Counted from the stretch's first letter, positions 15,593 to 24,915 are shown. The stretch: DNA of 64,000 bases from an uncultured Phycisphaerales bacterium (GCA_903857265.1 CAIODZ010000011.1:1-64000); one strand, 5' to 3'. Program-made: numbers and translations. The notes: a model not told the origin generated them from the letters alone.

Positions 15593-16054
15593 ATGGCAAA
15601 GGCAGAGGAAAAAACGGTAAAGACAGAGACGCCGGCACCGGCACCAGCAGCAAAGGGGCCGGACAAGGGCGGTTTCTACTGGGGCACAGGCAGAAGGAAA
15701 ACATCAGTTGCCCGTGTCCGGATAAGACCCGGCGACGGCAAGCTGCTCATCAATAAGAGGGAGCTTAATAACTTTTTCAGAAGCGAGCAGGACAGAAGCG
15801 CAGTGATGGCGCCGCTTGTGGCGGCCAAAGCCGAAAAGACGCTTGATATATTTGTCAACGTAAACGGCGGCGGCACAACGGGCCAGGCGGGCGCGACATT
15901 GCTGGGTATTGCAAGGGCGCTGAAGATATACGACCCGGGTCTTGCCCAGATGCTGCGCGACGGCGGATTCCTGACACGCGACCCGAGAATGGTCGAAAGG
16001 AAGAAACCCGGACAGTCGGGCGCTCGAAGGAGATTCCAGTTCTCGAAACGTTAA
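15593..16054 (+). CDS. rpsI: 30S ribosomal protein S9
   Basis: The 153-residue protein carries the uS9 core from GFYWGTGRRKTSVARVRIRPG through GGTTGQAGATLLGIARAL to the basic tail QSGARRRFQFSKR, which reaches into the ribosomal P site. The N-terminal 25 residues (Lys/Ala/Pro-rich, PAPAPAAKG) extend beyond the typical bacterial length. It is second in the rplM-rpsI operon and followed directly by a strong terminator. Confidence 0.96.
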   Translation: MAKAEEKTVKTETPAPAPAAKGPDKGGFYWGTGRRKTSVARVRIRPGDGKLLINKRELNNFFRSEQDRSAVMAPLVAAKAEKTLDIFVNVNGGGTTGQAGATLLGIARALKIYDPGLAQMLRDGGFLTRDPRMVERKKPGQSGARRRFQFSKR

Positions 16055-16080
16055 ACGAATAACGATTTTAGATTATCGAA

Positions 16081-16110
16081 GGCCGCTGGAAAACTCCAGC
16101 GGCCTTTTTT
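16081..16110 (+). terminator. Rho-independent terminator of rplM-rpsI
   Basis: GGCCGCTGGA (16081-16090) and TCCAGCGGCC (16095-16104) form a perfect 10-bp stem with an AAAC loop, followed by six T. Confidence 0.93.
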
Positions 16111-16129
16111 ATTTGCTATGGAGTTAAAA

Positions 16130-17038
16130 ATGTCTAGTTACGATGAAAAATTGAGAGGTACGGTCCTGATGGTTACGGCATGCGCATTTTTCTGCGTGAT
16201 GGCGTCATTAGTAAAGCTGGTGGCGCATGTCGATGCTTTTAAGATTGGTTTGTGGCGGTTTGTTATCGGTATGGTCATACTGGGTCTCGCGGCGTTCTTC
16301 GGTGGGATACAGTTAAAATTCCATAACTGGAAACTGCTGTTTGTACGGGGACTTTTCGGCGGCGCCGGAATCGTGATGGAATATTTCGCGATTGTGAATT
16401 TAGGGATAAGTAAAACTATGGTGCTGATAGCGACTTACCCGATATTCGCGTATATTTTCGAAATATTACTGCTCAAGGAAAAACCCAGCGTGCGTGCAAC
16501 GATAATTATTATGTGGGCGCTGGGTGGAATATACCTTGTAATTGAGGGCAAAAACGGCGGCGCCGGGATTTTCGCGAGCTTTGGGTTTTATGAGATGCTG
16601 GCGGTGGGCGTAGCGGTAATGAGCGGAATAGTTGTGGTAACGATACGCAAACTGCATGAGACCGACTCGTCATACGCGATTTATTTTTCGCAGTGCGCGA
16701 TTGGTTTCTGGATAGCGGTGGTCCCATCGAGCGCAGGCACCGGCCCTGCTTGTTTTGCAGATGGTTTAATACTTGTGTTAATCGGCATAACGGCGGCGGC
16801 GGGGCAGCTTTTGATGACTCAAAGCTACAAATACCTGCCGGTGCGGGTCGGCTCAACGTTAGCAATTCTTGAGCCATTGTTCTGCTTTGTTGCCGGGGTG
16901 GCCATATTCGGCGAGCCGGTTTCGGGCAAATCCATTTTAGGAACTTTATTAATTATAGGTTCCTGTGCGGCAATGGTTTTGTACGGCAGCCCGGTACATT
17001 TATTAAGAAATGTGTTAAAAAAAACGTCGGTCAATTAA
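16130..17038 (+). CDS. EamA/DMT-family transporter
   Basis: The 302-residue protein has ten hydrophobic helices arranged as two EamA repeats (about residues 10-145 and 155-290), the drug/metabolite transporter fold. Typical motifs are FKIGLWRFVIG in helix 2, the ATYPIFAYIFEILLLKEKPS block at the end of repeat 1, and LAILEPLFCFVAGVAIFGEP in repeat 2. The substrate cannot be predicted. The start at 16130 has GGAG 6 nt upstream; an ATG at 16118 is too close to the rpsI terminator. Confidence 0.85.
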   Translation: MSSYDEKLRGTVLMVTACAFFCVMASLVKLVAHVDAFKIGLWRFVIGMVILGLAAFFGGIQLKFHNWKLLFVRGLFGGAGIVMEYFAIVNLGISKTMVLIATYPIFAYIFEILLLKEKPSVRATIIIMWALGGIYLVIEGKNGGAGIFASFGFYEMLAVGVAVMSGIVVVTIRKLHETDSSYAIYFSQCAIGFWIAVVPSSAGTGPACFADGLILVLIGITAAAGQLLMTQSYKYLPVRVGSTLAILEPLFCFVAGVAIFGEPVSGKSILGTLLIIGSCAAMVLYGSPVHLLRNVLKKTSVN

Positions 17039-17128
17039 ATAAGGCAATGCTTGTTTGCAAAGTGTTATTGAGTAAATTACAATTGCGGCAAAGATAAATC
17101 ATAAGAGTTTTTTGTGTAAGGAGAAAAT

Positions 17129-18139
17129 ATGGTACGTGTTGCGATTATCGGGGCAAGCGGATATACGGGTGCGGAGTCAATTGAGATACTGCTTCGGCAC
17201 AGCGGGGCGAAACTGACGTATTTGAGCGCGCTGCCTGAAGAGTGCGGGATTATCAGCGATATGTTCGGGCGGTTCAAGGGCAGATGCGAAATGATAGTTG
17301 AGCCGCTGGATTTGGAAAAGCTGGCTGACGTGGCGGACGTTGCGCTGTGCTGCCTGCCGCATAAGGTGTCGATGAGCTTTGTGCCGAAGATGTTAGAGGC
17401 GGGGGTTAAGGTTGTCGATTTCAGCGCGGACTATCGGCTAAAAGACGTTGCGGTTTACGAGAAATTTTACGGCGTCAAGCATACCGATACGGACAATCTC
17501 GCCAAGGCGGCGTTCGGGCTGCCAGAATTATTCCGCGAGAAGATTAAGGAGGCGGAGCTGGTTGCCAACCCGGGATGTTTCCCGACGGGTGCGTCGTTAG
17601 CGGTTGCGCCTTTGCTGAAAGAGGGGCTGATTGAGGCCGAGCAGGTAATTGTCAATGCTGTTACGGGCGCTTCCGGCGCGGGCAAAAACCCGTCTGCGAA
17701 GTTTCATTTTCCGAATATGAACGAGAATATTTTTGCGTACGGCATCGGCGTTCATCGGCACATGCCTGAAATTGAGCAGATTATGAGCGATACTGCGGGC
17801 AAACCTGTTACGGTGCTGTTCCAGCCACACGTCGGGCCTTTTGACCGCGGCATCTTATCGACTGTTTATTCGAAGCCGAAGGGCAAGGTTACTAATGAGC
17901 AGCTTGTGAAGCTGTATGAGGATTTTTACGCTGGCGAGCCGTTTGTGCAGGTTTGCGAGGGCAGCCCGAACGTCAAGGATGTTGCGGGGACGAATTACTG
18001 CCACGTTTTCCCGACGGTTGTGAAGGGGACAGTTGTTTGCTTCTCGGCCATCGATAACCTGATTAAAGGCGCATCGGGCCAGGCGATTCAGAATATGAAT
18101 ATCATATTCGGCCTCGATGAAACATTAGGATTGAAATAG
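17129..18139 (+). CDS. argC: N-acetyl-gamma-glutamyl-phosphate reductase
   Basis: This 336-residue enzyme catalyses the NADPH-dependent reduction of N-acetylglutamyl phosphate to the semialdehyde in arginine synthesis. The NADP site GASGYTGAE is at residues 8-16. The catalytic Cys is C150 in ANPGCFPTGA, and HRHMPEIEQ supplies a conserved His. GGAG stands 6 nt before the ATG. It leads an argC-nitrilase-argJ run, with 8 bp to the next gene. Confidence 0.95.
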   Translation: MVRVAIIGASGYTGAESIEILLRHSGAKLTYLSALPEECGIISDMFGRFKGRCEMIVEPLDLEKLADVADVALCCLPHKVSMSFVPKMLEAGVKVVDFSADYRLKDVAVYEKFYGVKHTDTDNLAKAAFGLPELFREKIKEAELVANPGCFPTGASLAVAPLLKEGLIEAEQVIVNAVTGASGAGKNPSAKFHFPNMNENIFAYGIGVHRHMPEIEQIMSDTAGKPVTVLFQPHVGPFDRGILSTVYSKPKGKVTNEQLVKLYEDFYAGEPFVQVCEGSPNVKDVAGTNYCHVFPTVVKGTVVCFSAIDNLIKGASGQAIQNMNIIFGLDETLGLK

Positions 18140-18147
18140 GTGCTAAA

Positions 18148-18954
18148 ATGCCCACAGGGCAATTGAAAATAGCGACGTGTCAGTTTGCTGTGAGCGGTTC
18201 GATAAAGCGGAATGCGCAGCAGATTTGCGCTCAAATGCAAAAGGCCAAAAGGGGAGGTGCGGAGATTGCGCATTTTCCGGAGTGTGCTTTGGCCGGCTAC
18301 ATTGGTTTTGATTTTCCCAATTTTGACGGATTTGACTGGGAGCTCCTCGAAAAGGAAACGGCTAATATAACGGCCTTAGCGGGGAAATTAAAACTGTGGG
18401 TGGCGCTGGGGAGTGTGCATCGGCTGGGCGGGTCGGGGAAGATAAGCAACTGCCTGTATTTGATTGATTCTAATGGCAAAATCGCGGACCGATATGACAA
18501 GCGGTTTTGCACGGCTGGGGAAATACGGCGATTTGCGCCCGGTAATCGATTCGTATTTTTCACAATCAATGGCGTGAAGTGTTCATTGCTGATTTGCTTC
18601 GATTTGCGGTTCCCTGAATTATACAGGGCGTTGTATAAGCAGGGGGTTAACTGTGTGATGCAGTCGTTTTATAACGCAAGGCAAAAAGGGGCGAGCGTGC
18701 ATACGCATATTATGAGGCAGACGATGCAGTGTCACGCGGCGACGAACCATTTCTGGGTGAGTATGTCGAACGCGTCGGGGTATTATGCCCCGTATCCATC
18801 GTGCTTTATACAGCCCGATGGGGTGATTGCGAGACAGTTGAAACAGAATAAAGCGGGCGTTATGGTAAACGCCGTTGATTTGAGTAAGAAATTTTACGAC
18901 CCGATGGCGGGTTTTCGTGAAATCGCCATCGCAGGCAAACTTAGCAACGGGTAA
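18148..18954 (+). CDS. Carbon-nitrogen hydrolase (nitrilase superfamily)
   Basis: The 268-residue protein has the Glu-Lys-Cys triad of the nitrilase fold: E45 (FPECALAGY), K118 (RYDKRFC) and C150 (LLICFDLRFPELYR). These enzymes hydrolyse amides or nitriles such as omega-amides, carbamoyl groups or deaminated glutathione. It is wedged between argC and argJ with short spacing, so a role near arginine or carbamoyl metabolism is tempting, but the substrate is not visible in the sequence. Confidence 0.88.
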   Translation: MPTGQLKIATCQFAVSGSIKRNAQQICAQMQKAKRGGAEIAHFPECALAGYIGFDFPNFDGFDWELLEKETANITALAGKLKLWVALGSVHRLGGSGKISNCLYLIDSNGKIADRYDKRFCTAGEIRRFAPGNRFVFFTINGVKCSLLICFDLRFPELYRALYKQGVNCVMQSFYNARQKGASVHTHIMRQTMQCHAATNHFWVSMSNASGYYAPYPSCFIQPDGVIARQLKQNKAGVMVNAVDLSKKFYDPMAGFREIAIAGKLSNG

Positions 18955-18984
18955 GACAAACAACGAGACAATAAAGAGGTGCGA

Positions 18985-20193
18985 ATGATGAGTGTTGATA
19001 ATACGGTAACTGCTCCGAAGGGTTTTCTGGCTTCGGGTGTGAAGTGCGGGATAAAAAAATCGGGTAAGCACGATTTGGGATTGATTGTCTGCCCGGCTGG
19101 TGCGAAGGCGGCGGCGGTGTTTACGACGAATAAAATCATCTCGGCGGCGGTGCAGATTAGCCAAAAGCACGCCAAGAGCGATACGATTTACGCGGTGGTT
19201 GTCAATTCGGGCAACGCCAACGCATGCACGGGCGAAAAGGGAATCAAAACGGCAGTCCGGATGTGCGCGGAAACAGCGGGGTATCTTGTGGTTGACCCGC
19301 ACGAGGTTTTAGTTGCCTCGACAGGCATCATAGGCGAGCATTTGCCGATGGGAAACGTTACCGCTGGTATCGAAGATGCGATAGGCCAGCTTAGTGATTC
19401 AGCGACAGACGGAATGAATTTCACAAAAGCGATAATGACAACGGATATGAAGGCCAAGATTGCCTGCCGGCGGATTGAGATACAGGGGAAGAAAGTTGTA
19501 ATAGCCGGGACGACCAAGGGCGCGGGGATGATTGGCCCGAATATGGCGACGACCTTGTGCTTTATCACGACCGACGCCGCGATTACAAAGCCATTATTGG
19601 CGAAGGCGCTCAAGGCAGCGATAGGCGATTCGCTGAATAAACTAACCGTCGATGGTCATCAAAGTACCAACGATACAGCGATAATTCTTGCGTCGGGTTT
19701 AGCGGGGAATAAACTGATAACAAGTCAGGATTCATCTTACAAGAAATTCGCGGCTGCACTGATTGATTTGTGCCAGGATTTGGCCAAGCAAATGGCCCTC
19801 GATGCGGAGGGGGCGACGCGGATATTTAAGGTGGTGATTACAGGTGCGGCAAGCAAAGCGGATGCGGCAAAGGCGGCAAGAGCGGTCGCGGATTATGATT
19901 TGGTCAAATGCGCCGTTAATGGCGGGGACCCGAACTGGGGCAGAATCATCTGCGCGGTCGGCTCATCGGGCGTTAAGCTGAATCCGCAAAAGGTGTCCTG
20001 TAAACTCGACGATTTAGCCGTATTCAAAAACGGCGCACCGACGAATTTCGACCGCAAAAAAGCGAGCAAGATTGTCTCACAGGTCAGCCACACGATAACG
20101 GTTGATTTGGGAGTTGGCAAATACAGTGATTTTTGCGTCGGCTGCGACCTCAGCAAGGGTTACGTTACAATCAACGCTGACTACCACACGTAA
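18985..20193 (+). CDS. argJ: Bifunctional glutamate N-acetyltransferase / ornithine acetyltransferase
   Basis: ArgJ recycles the acetyl group from N-acetylornithine to glutamate and can also use acetyl-CoA. The 402-residue precursor cleaves itself into two chains at the conserved Ala-Thr bond in GMIGPNMATT, making Thr near residue 189 the nucleophile. Other conserved blocks are NSGNANACTG, ASTGIIGE and GGDPNWGRI. The ATG at 18985 is favoured by AAAGAGG just upstream. With argC nearby the organism probably makes arginine by the acetyl-recycling route; argB and argD are not in the window. Confidence 0.95.
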   Translation: MMSVDNTVTAPKGFLASGVKCGIKKSGKHDLGLIVCPAGAKAAAVFTTNKIISAAVQISQKHAKSDTIYAVVVNSGNANACTGEKGIKTAVRMCAETAGYLVVDPHEVLVASTGIIGEHLPMGNVTAGIEDAIGQLSDSATDGMNFTKAIMTTDMKAKIACRRIEIQGKKVVIAGTTKGAGMIGPNMATTLCFITTDAAITKPLLAKALKAAIGDSLNKLTVDGHQSTNDTAIILASGLAGNKLITSQDSSYKKFAAALIDLCQDLAKQMALDAEGATRIFKVVITGAASKADAAKAARAVADYDLVKCAVNGGDPNWGRIICAVGSSGVKLNPQKVSCKLDDLAVFKNGAPTNFDRKKASKIVSQVSHTITVDLGVGKYSDFCVGCDLSKGYVTINADYHT

Positions 20194-20270
20194 CAGCGTT
20201 CAGCGTTCAGCGTACAGCGTATAGCGGACAGGTCAGATTGCCAATTGCTGATTGTCGATTTGCGATTTAA
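20194..20270. repeat. Degenerate CAGCGTT periodic repeat with ATTGC words
   Basis: CAGCGTTCAGCGTTCAGCG, CAGCGTATAGCGGACAGG and then CAATTGCTGATTGTCGATT words start at the argJ stop. It is the longest clean copy of the CAGCGT family in this window. Confidence 0.55.
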
Positions 20271-20313
20271 GGGCGGAGAACAGAGGGTGGAAGACGGAAG
20301 AGTATTTTCCGAA

Positions 20314-20907
20314 TCAAAGATACCTGCACTTTATAAAAACAAAAGCGAGGATAGCGCCGAGGAAATCGGAGATGAGGTCGAGAGCGGTGTTGACGTAGCC
20401 GCCGACGCCTGACTGCGGGAGAGTCGCGGCGACGAGGGCTTCGACGATTTCATTAAATGCGCCGACTCCCAAACCTGCCATTATGACAACTATCGATAGT
20501 GCCACGAAATGCTGGAGGTTTTCTTTGAGCAGGGGACGAAGGAGGTCGAACATCGCCAGCGTGGCAGCGGCGAAGCCGAATAAGTGGACGACCTGGTCAT
20601 ATCGCAGGATTGGGTAGGTTTGCGAAAGCGGAATAAGGATTACATCATAGAGACGGACATCTTTTATAAATATCCCGCCTCCCGCCATGTGCATAAGAGA
20701 CCAGATTGTCAGGCCGAGCAGGGTGATGGTGGAGTAGGCGACCCTGAAAAATGTCATGCTAACCAGGACGAGAAACAACGCGATGACACCCACATAGATG
20801 ATGAACTCATAATTTTTGCGAAGCAGGAATGAATACCCGAAGCCGACAACGAGGCATATATTGATGATGAGCAGGACAATATGTATGGGGCGGATTTTGT
20901 TATTCAT
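20314..20907 (-). CDS. YjdF/DUF2238-type integral membrane protein
   Basis: The 197-residue protein has about six transmembrane helices. RYDQVVHLFGFAAATLAM and ALDLISDFLGAILAFVFIK match the conserved His/Asp and Asp-x3-Asp/Asn blocks of the YjdF (DUF2238) family, whose function is not established. I start at the ATG at 20907, which begins a charged stretch (NNKIRP) before helix 1; a longer frame exists upstream but looks non-coding. It is convergent with argJ and divergent from rsfS. Confidence 0.75.
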   Translation of the reverse strand: MNNKIRPIHIVLLIINICLVVGFGYSFLLRKNYEFIIYVGVIALFLVLVSMTFFRVAYSTITLLGLTIWSLMHMAGGGIFIKDVRLYDVILIPLSQTYPILRYDQVVHLFGFAAATLAMFDLLRPLLKENLQHFVALSIVVIMAGLGVGAFNEIVEALVAATLPQSGVGGYVNTALDLISDFLGAILAFVFIKCRYL

Positions 20908-21033
20908 CTGGCTGTGGATTCTAACGGGGCTTGCGGCTGCGGTCAAGGGGTGATGGGAGACCCGAGACAATTGACTTATGGAGTGGTTGATTGTATTATT
21001 GTGGTCGTTTATTGATATTTTCAGGAAGACAGA

Positions 21034-21390
21034 TTGATAAGAAAATTAAATCGTAAGGCAAAGGCATTATCGGTTGCGGCGGCCAAATTGGCCGGCGAAA
21101 GGCATTGCACCGACATCGTCGTCCTCGACATGCGGAAGGTCTCACAGGTCACCGATTATTTCGTTATTCTTACGGGCACAAGCGACAGGCAGATGCGAAG
21201 CGTGGCTGACGAGATAACCGACATCGCCAAAAAGCAAAAAACGTCGCTTTTCGGCAGGGCGGGCTACGAGACGTCGCACTGGGTACTGCTCGATTTTGTC
21301 GATGTCGTCGTCCACATCTTCGATAAGCAGTCACGCGGCTACTATGATTTGGAGATGCTCTGGGGCGATGCGAAGAAAGTTAAGATTTAG
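21034..21390 (+). CDS. rsfS: Ribosomal silencing factor RsfS
   Basis: The 118-residue RsfS/Iojap protein binds L14 on the large subunit and blocks subunit joining when nutrients are low. Diagnostic blocks are DIVVLDMRKVSQVTDYFVIL, GTSDRQMRSVAD, SHWVLLDFVDVVVHIF and RGYYDLEMLWGDA. The start is TTG with AGGAAG upstream; no in-frame ATG fits. argS follows after 69 bp. Confidence 0.93.
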   Translation: MIRKLNRKAKALSVAAAKLAGERHCTDIVVLDMRKVSQVTDYFVILTGTSDRQMRSVADEITDIAKKQKTSLFGRAGYETSHWVLLDFVDVVVHIFDKQSRGYYDLEMLWGDAKKVKI

Positions 21391-21459
21391 CCACAGAGCA
21401 CACAGAGGACACAGAGAATAATTAAAATTAAGAGTTGGGAATTTTGCAGGTCGTCGTGG

Positions 21460-23286
21460 ATGCAGTCCGTTCTTAACATACTCGAAACGAGAATCAGCGA
21501 AGTGATGGCCAAAGTACCCGGCTCACAAGGGTGTCCTGCTCTCGTCAGGCCCGCCACGGACGCCAGATTCGGCGATTACCAGATAAATGGCGTAATGCCC
21601 TTAGCGAAACAGTTAAAGACCAATCCTCGAAAATTAGCCGAGCAAATAGTCGCTAAACTTGACATCAGCGATATTTGCGAGACGCCTGAAATAGCAGGGC
21701 CCGGCTTTATAAATCTGCGATTGAAACCAGAATTCGTCGCAAAGACCCTGGTACAAGTCAGCAAGGACGCAACCGGACTCGGTATTGAAAAGGCCGAAAA
21801 ACCGAAGACGATTGTCGTTGATTTTTCAGGCCCCAACATTGCCAAACAAATGCACGTCGGGCATTTACGCAGCACAATCATAGGCGATAGTATCTGCCGA
21901 TTGCTTGAACTCCAGGGGAACAAGGTAATACGCCAAAACCATATCGGTGACTGGGGGACTCAATTCGGAATGCTGATCGCTCGAAACCGAAGAACACAAT
22001 TTGGGATGCTGATTGCTTATCTCTTTGGCGAAAAAACTGCGGAAAGAATGACAAAGGTTTTCGGAAAAAGACCTGATGACGCATCTAATGTTATAGCCAA
22101 CACAGAACAATTATATAGGGAAGCTAAGAAACAATATGATTCTGACCCCAAATTTGCGAAACGTTCTCGTGAATTTGTGGTTGCTCTCCAGAAGAAGGAA
22201 CAAGGGGCGTTAAATTATTGGAAGAGGATTGTGGAACTTTCAATAAATGAGTGTCAAGAAATGTACGACAAACTTGGCGTCAAACTTACAAAAGATGATG
22301 CTCACGGAGAGAGCGCATACAACGACGATTTGCCGGGTGTTGTCGCGGAGTTAAAGAAAAAGGGATTGGCGGTGGAGTCGGAAGGGGCGGTATGTGTATT
22401 TCCGGAGGGGTTTAAGGATAAGGAAGGCAAGCCCTTGCCTGTGATTGTGCAAAAGAGCGATGGTGCTTATTTGTATGCGACGACGGATTTGGCAGCGATT
22501 AGGTATCGAGTAGGGGAGCTGAAGGCTGATAAAATAATTTACGTTACCGATGCCCGTCAGGGTTTGCATTTTGAAATGGTTTTTGCGGTAGCGCGAAAAG
22601 CTGGTTGGGTAAAGCCGGAGACAGAATTAGTTCACGTTACGTTTGGGTCGGTGCTTGGGGAGGATGGCAAGCCGTTGAAGACGCGGTCGGGCGAGAATGT
22701 GAAGCTCAAAGAGCTTTTGGATGAAGCCATCGAGCGGGCGAGGAAAGTAGTCGAAGAGAAAAATCCGGGTTTATCTGAAGATGAGAAGAAAAGCATAGCC
22801 AACGCGGTAGGTATAGGCGCGGTGAAATACGCGGACTATACCAATAACCGGACGAGCGATTATATTTTCAGTTTCGACAAGATGCTGGCGATGGAGGGCA
22901 ACACGGCTCCTTATATGCAGTATGCATACGCCCGGATTAAATCAATTGAACGAAAAGCCGGCGATAAAAAAGTGGATGTTAAGCAAGAGATTGCAAATAT
23001 CAAAAACCTGAATCTGACTGAGACGAGCGAAATTAACTTGGCCAAACATTTGATTCGCTATGGTGAGGCGATTAGCTCATCGGCGGGCGATTACAGGCCC
23101 AATTATCTTACGGCGTATCTTTATGACCTTGCGCAGAAGTTCAGCAGCTTTTATAACGATTGTCCCGTTCTCGATGCATCGGCTGATAAACGGCCAACGC
23201 GCCTGCTGCTTTGCGATTTGACCGCGAAGACAATCAAGCATGGACTGCATAACCTTTTGGGTATTGAAGTCATCGAGCAGATGTAG
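21460..23286 (+). CDS. argS: Arginyl-tRNA synthetase
   Basis: The 608-residue class I synthetase charges tRNA-Arg. The N-terminal Add-1 domain is followed by the HIGH-type motif (MHVGHLRST, about residues 130-138), the Rossmann core, LGEDGKPLKTRSGENVKL in the KMSK-loop position, and the helical anticodon-binding domain ending LLGIEVIEQM. Unusual: GDWGTQFGMLIA is followed by a 12-residue tandem duplication (TQFGMLIA twice, with RNRR between), absent from the usual family sequence. The frame stays intact. Confidence 0.95.
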   Translation: MQSVLNILETRISEVMAKVPGSQGCPALVRPATDARFGDYQINGVMPLAKQLKTNPRKLAEQIVAKLDISDICETPEIAGPGFINLRLKPEFVAKTLVQVSKDATGLGIEKAEKPKTIVVDFSGPNIAKQMHVGHLRSTIIGDSICRLLELQGNKVIRQNHIGDWGTQFGMLIARNRRTQFGMLIAYLFGEKTAERMTKVFGKRPDDASNVIANTEQLYREAKKQYDSDPKFAKRSREFVVALQKKEQGALNYWKRIVELSINECQEMYDKLGVKLTKDDAHGESAYNDDLPGVVAELKKKGLAVESEGAVCVFPEGFKDKEGKPLPVIVQKSDGAYLYATTDLAAIRYRVGELKADKIIYVTDARQGLHFEMVFAVARKAGWVKPETELVHVTFGSVLGEDGKPLKTRSGENVKLKELLDEAIERARKVVEEKNPGLSEDEKKSIANAVGIGAVKYADYTNNRTSDYIFSFDKMLAMEGNTAPYMQYAYARIKSIERKAGDKKVDVKQEIANIKNLNLTETSEINLAKHLIRYGEAISSSAGDYRPNYLTAYLYDLAQKFSSFYNDCPVLDASADKRPTRLLLCDLTAKTIKHGLHNLLGIEVIEQM

Positions 23287-23295
23287 GGGGGCATA

Positions 23296-23706
23296 ATGAA
23301 AATCATCACTAAAGATTTTCACATAAGCACGAGGAGCCATTGCGAGTTTGTTGATATAACAAGCGAGGTTGCTTCGGCGGTTAGTAAATCCGGCGTTAAA
23401 GAGGGCGACGCGATAATATATTGCCCCCATACCACGGCGGGCATAACAATAAACGAAAACGCGGACCCGTCCGTTACCCACGATATTCTGCTGACGCTGG
23501 AGGAATTGATTCCTCATATTCGCGCGGGCTATCGGCACGATGAGGGTAATTCGGACGCACACTGCAAAAGTTCACTTGTCGGGTGCAGCGCAACAGTTTT
23601 GATAAAAGATGGTCAACTTGCTCTTGGGACATGGCAGGGGATATACTTTTGCGAGTTCGACGGGCCGAGGAGCAGGTCGTTTATCGTTCAGGTCAGAGGA
23701 GAGTAG
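23296..23706 (+). CDS. YjbQ/UPF0047 family protein
   Basis: This 136-residue protein has the UPF0047 signature: IIYCPHTTAGITINENADP, conserved His residues in GYRHDEGNSDAH, and LALGTWQGIYFCEFDGPR. The E. coli homolog YjbQ has weak thiamine phosphate synthase activity in vitro, but the real role is unclear. It lies 9 bp after argS and 3 bp before an MFS gene, so the three are probably cotranscribed. Confidence 0.9.
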   Translation: MKIITKDFHISTRSHCEFVDITSEVASAVSKSGVKEGDAIIYCPHTTAGITINENADPSVTHDILLTLEELIPHIRAGYRHDEGNSDAHCKSSLVGCSATVLIKDGQLALGTWQGIYFCEFDGPRSRSFIVQVRGE

Positions 23707-23709
23707 TAA

Positions 23710-24909
23710 ATGGCATTACAGGAAGTTAAAAAACCAAAAGGCGGATTCCGCAACGTCATAATTCTCAGTATTGTCAGTTTTCTTAATGACCTGAGCAGCG
23801 AAATGATAATGCCCATATTGCCTATGTTTTTGGAGTCGCTGGGGGCGACGGGCCAGATTGTCGGACTGGTTGGGGGGATTCGCGACAGCATCTCCGGCAT
23901 ATTGAAGGTATTATGCGGTTACTGGTCGGACAAAACGGGCAAGCGGAAGATATTTGTTTACGCGGGTTACGGTATTTCCTCGGTATTTAAGCTTTTGCTC
24001 GGTCTTTCAAAGACGGCCGGCGGGGCGGTTGTTTTCGGTTCGATGGAGCGGGTTGGTAAAGGGCTTCGGACTGCTGCGAGAGATGCCATAATAGCCGAAT
24101 CGGTGGACGCGGTCCATCGTGGGAAAAGTTTTGGTATTCACAGGGGTATGGATAGCGCGGGGGCTGTTCTCGGTGCTGGAGTAGCGTTTATATTTTTGCA
24201 ATTCACAAAGCTCGGATTCAGCGCCATAATAATTATCTCTGCGGTAATAGGTCTTGCTTCACTGGTTCCGCTTAGGTTTGTCAGTGAGCCGGAGACAGGT
24301 CGGCAAAACGCAAAGTTGAAACTCAGCTTGTCGATTTTGCCAAGGCCGCTAAAGCTTTTCATTTTGGTGGCTGCTATTTTTGCCCTTGGCAATTTCAGCT
24401 ATATGTTTTTTGTATTGCGGGCACAGCATTTGTTTGAGGGTAACTGGAGGACTACCGCACCGATTCTTTTATATGTGCTTTTCAATATATTTTACAGTGC
24501 GCTGTCTATCCCGCTGGGAGTTGTTTCAGACAAGATTGGTAGGCAGAAGGTTCTTGTTTTCGGATTCGGAATGTTTGCGGTTGTGTCGTTTGGCTTCGCG
24601 TTTTGCAATTCGCTGGTGTTTTATATTATTCTGTTTGCGTTATACGGCGTGGTGTTCGCAGCAGTTGACGGCACAGAAAGGGCGTTGGTTTCAGACCTGG
24701 CGGGACCTGATTACAAGGCGACTGCTCTGGGAACATACTCTACTATTACGGGTCTGGCTGCTTTGCCTGCCGGCATCATTGCGGGTTTCTTATGGGACAA
24801 ATCGCCTGTTTACACATTTATCTTTGGCGGGGCGACTGCGATTGCGGCTATTGCGGTTTTTGCGGTTTTCAGCCGTCATTTTACAGGCCAAAAGGCGATT
24901 AAGAGCTAA
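23710..24909 (+). CDS. Major facilitator superfamily transporter
   Basis: The 399-residue protein has 12 transmembrane segments with the MFS loop 2-3 signature GYWSDKTGKRK and its counterpart in the second half GVVSDKIGRQK. SFLNDLSSEMIMPILPMFL opens helix 1 and MERVGKGLRTAARDAIIAE follows helix 4, features shared with a family of uncharacterised bacterial MFS exporters. The substrate is unknown. Confidence 0.88.
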   Translation: MALQEVKKPKGGFRNVIILSIVSFLNDLSSEMIMPILPMFLESLGATGQIVGLVGGIRDSISGILKVLCGYWSDKTGKRKIFVYAGYGISSVFKLLLGLSKTAGGAVVFGSMERVGKGLRTAARDAIIAESVDAVHRGKSFGIHRGMDSAGAVLGAGVAFIFLQFTKLGFSAIIIISAVIGLASLVPLRFVSEPETGRQNAKLKLSLSILPRPLKLFILVAAIFALGNFSYMFFVLRAQHLFEGNWRTTAPILLYVLFNIFYSALSIPLGVVSDKIGRQKVLVFGFGMFAVVSFGFAFCNSLVFYIILFALYGVVFAAVDGTERALVSDLAGPDYKATALGTYSTITGLAALPAGIIAGFLWDKSPVYTFIFGGATAIAAIAVFAVFSRHFTGQKAIKS

Positions 24910-24915
24910 TAAAAA

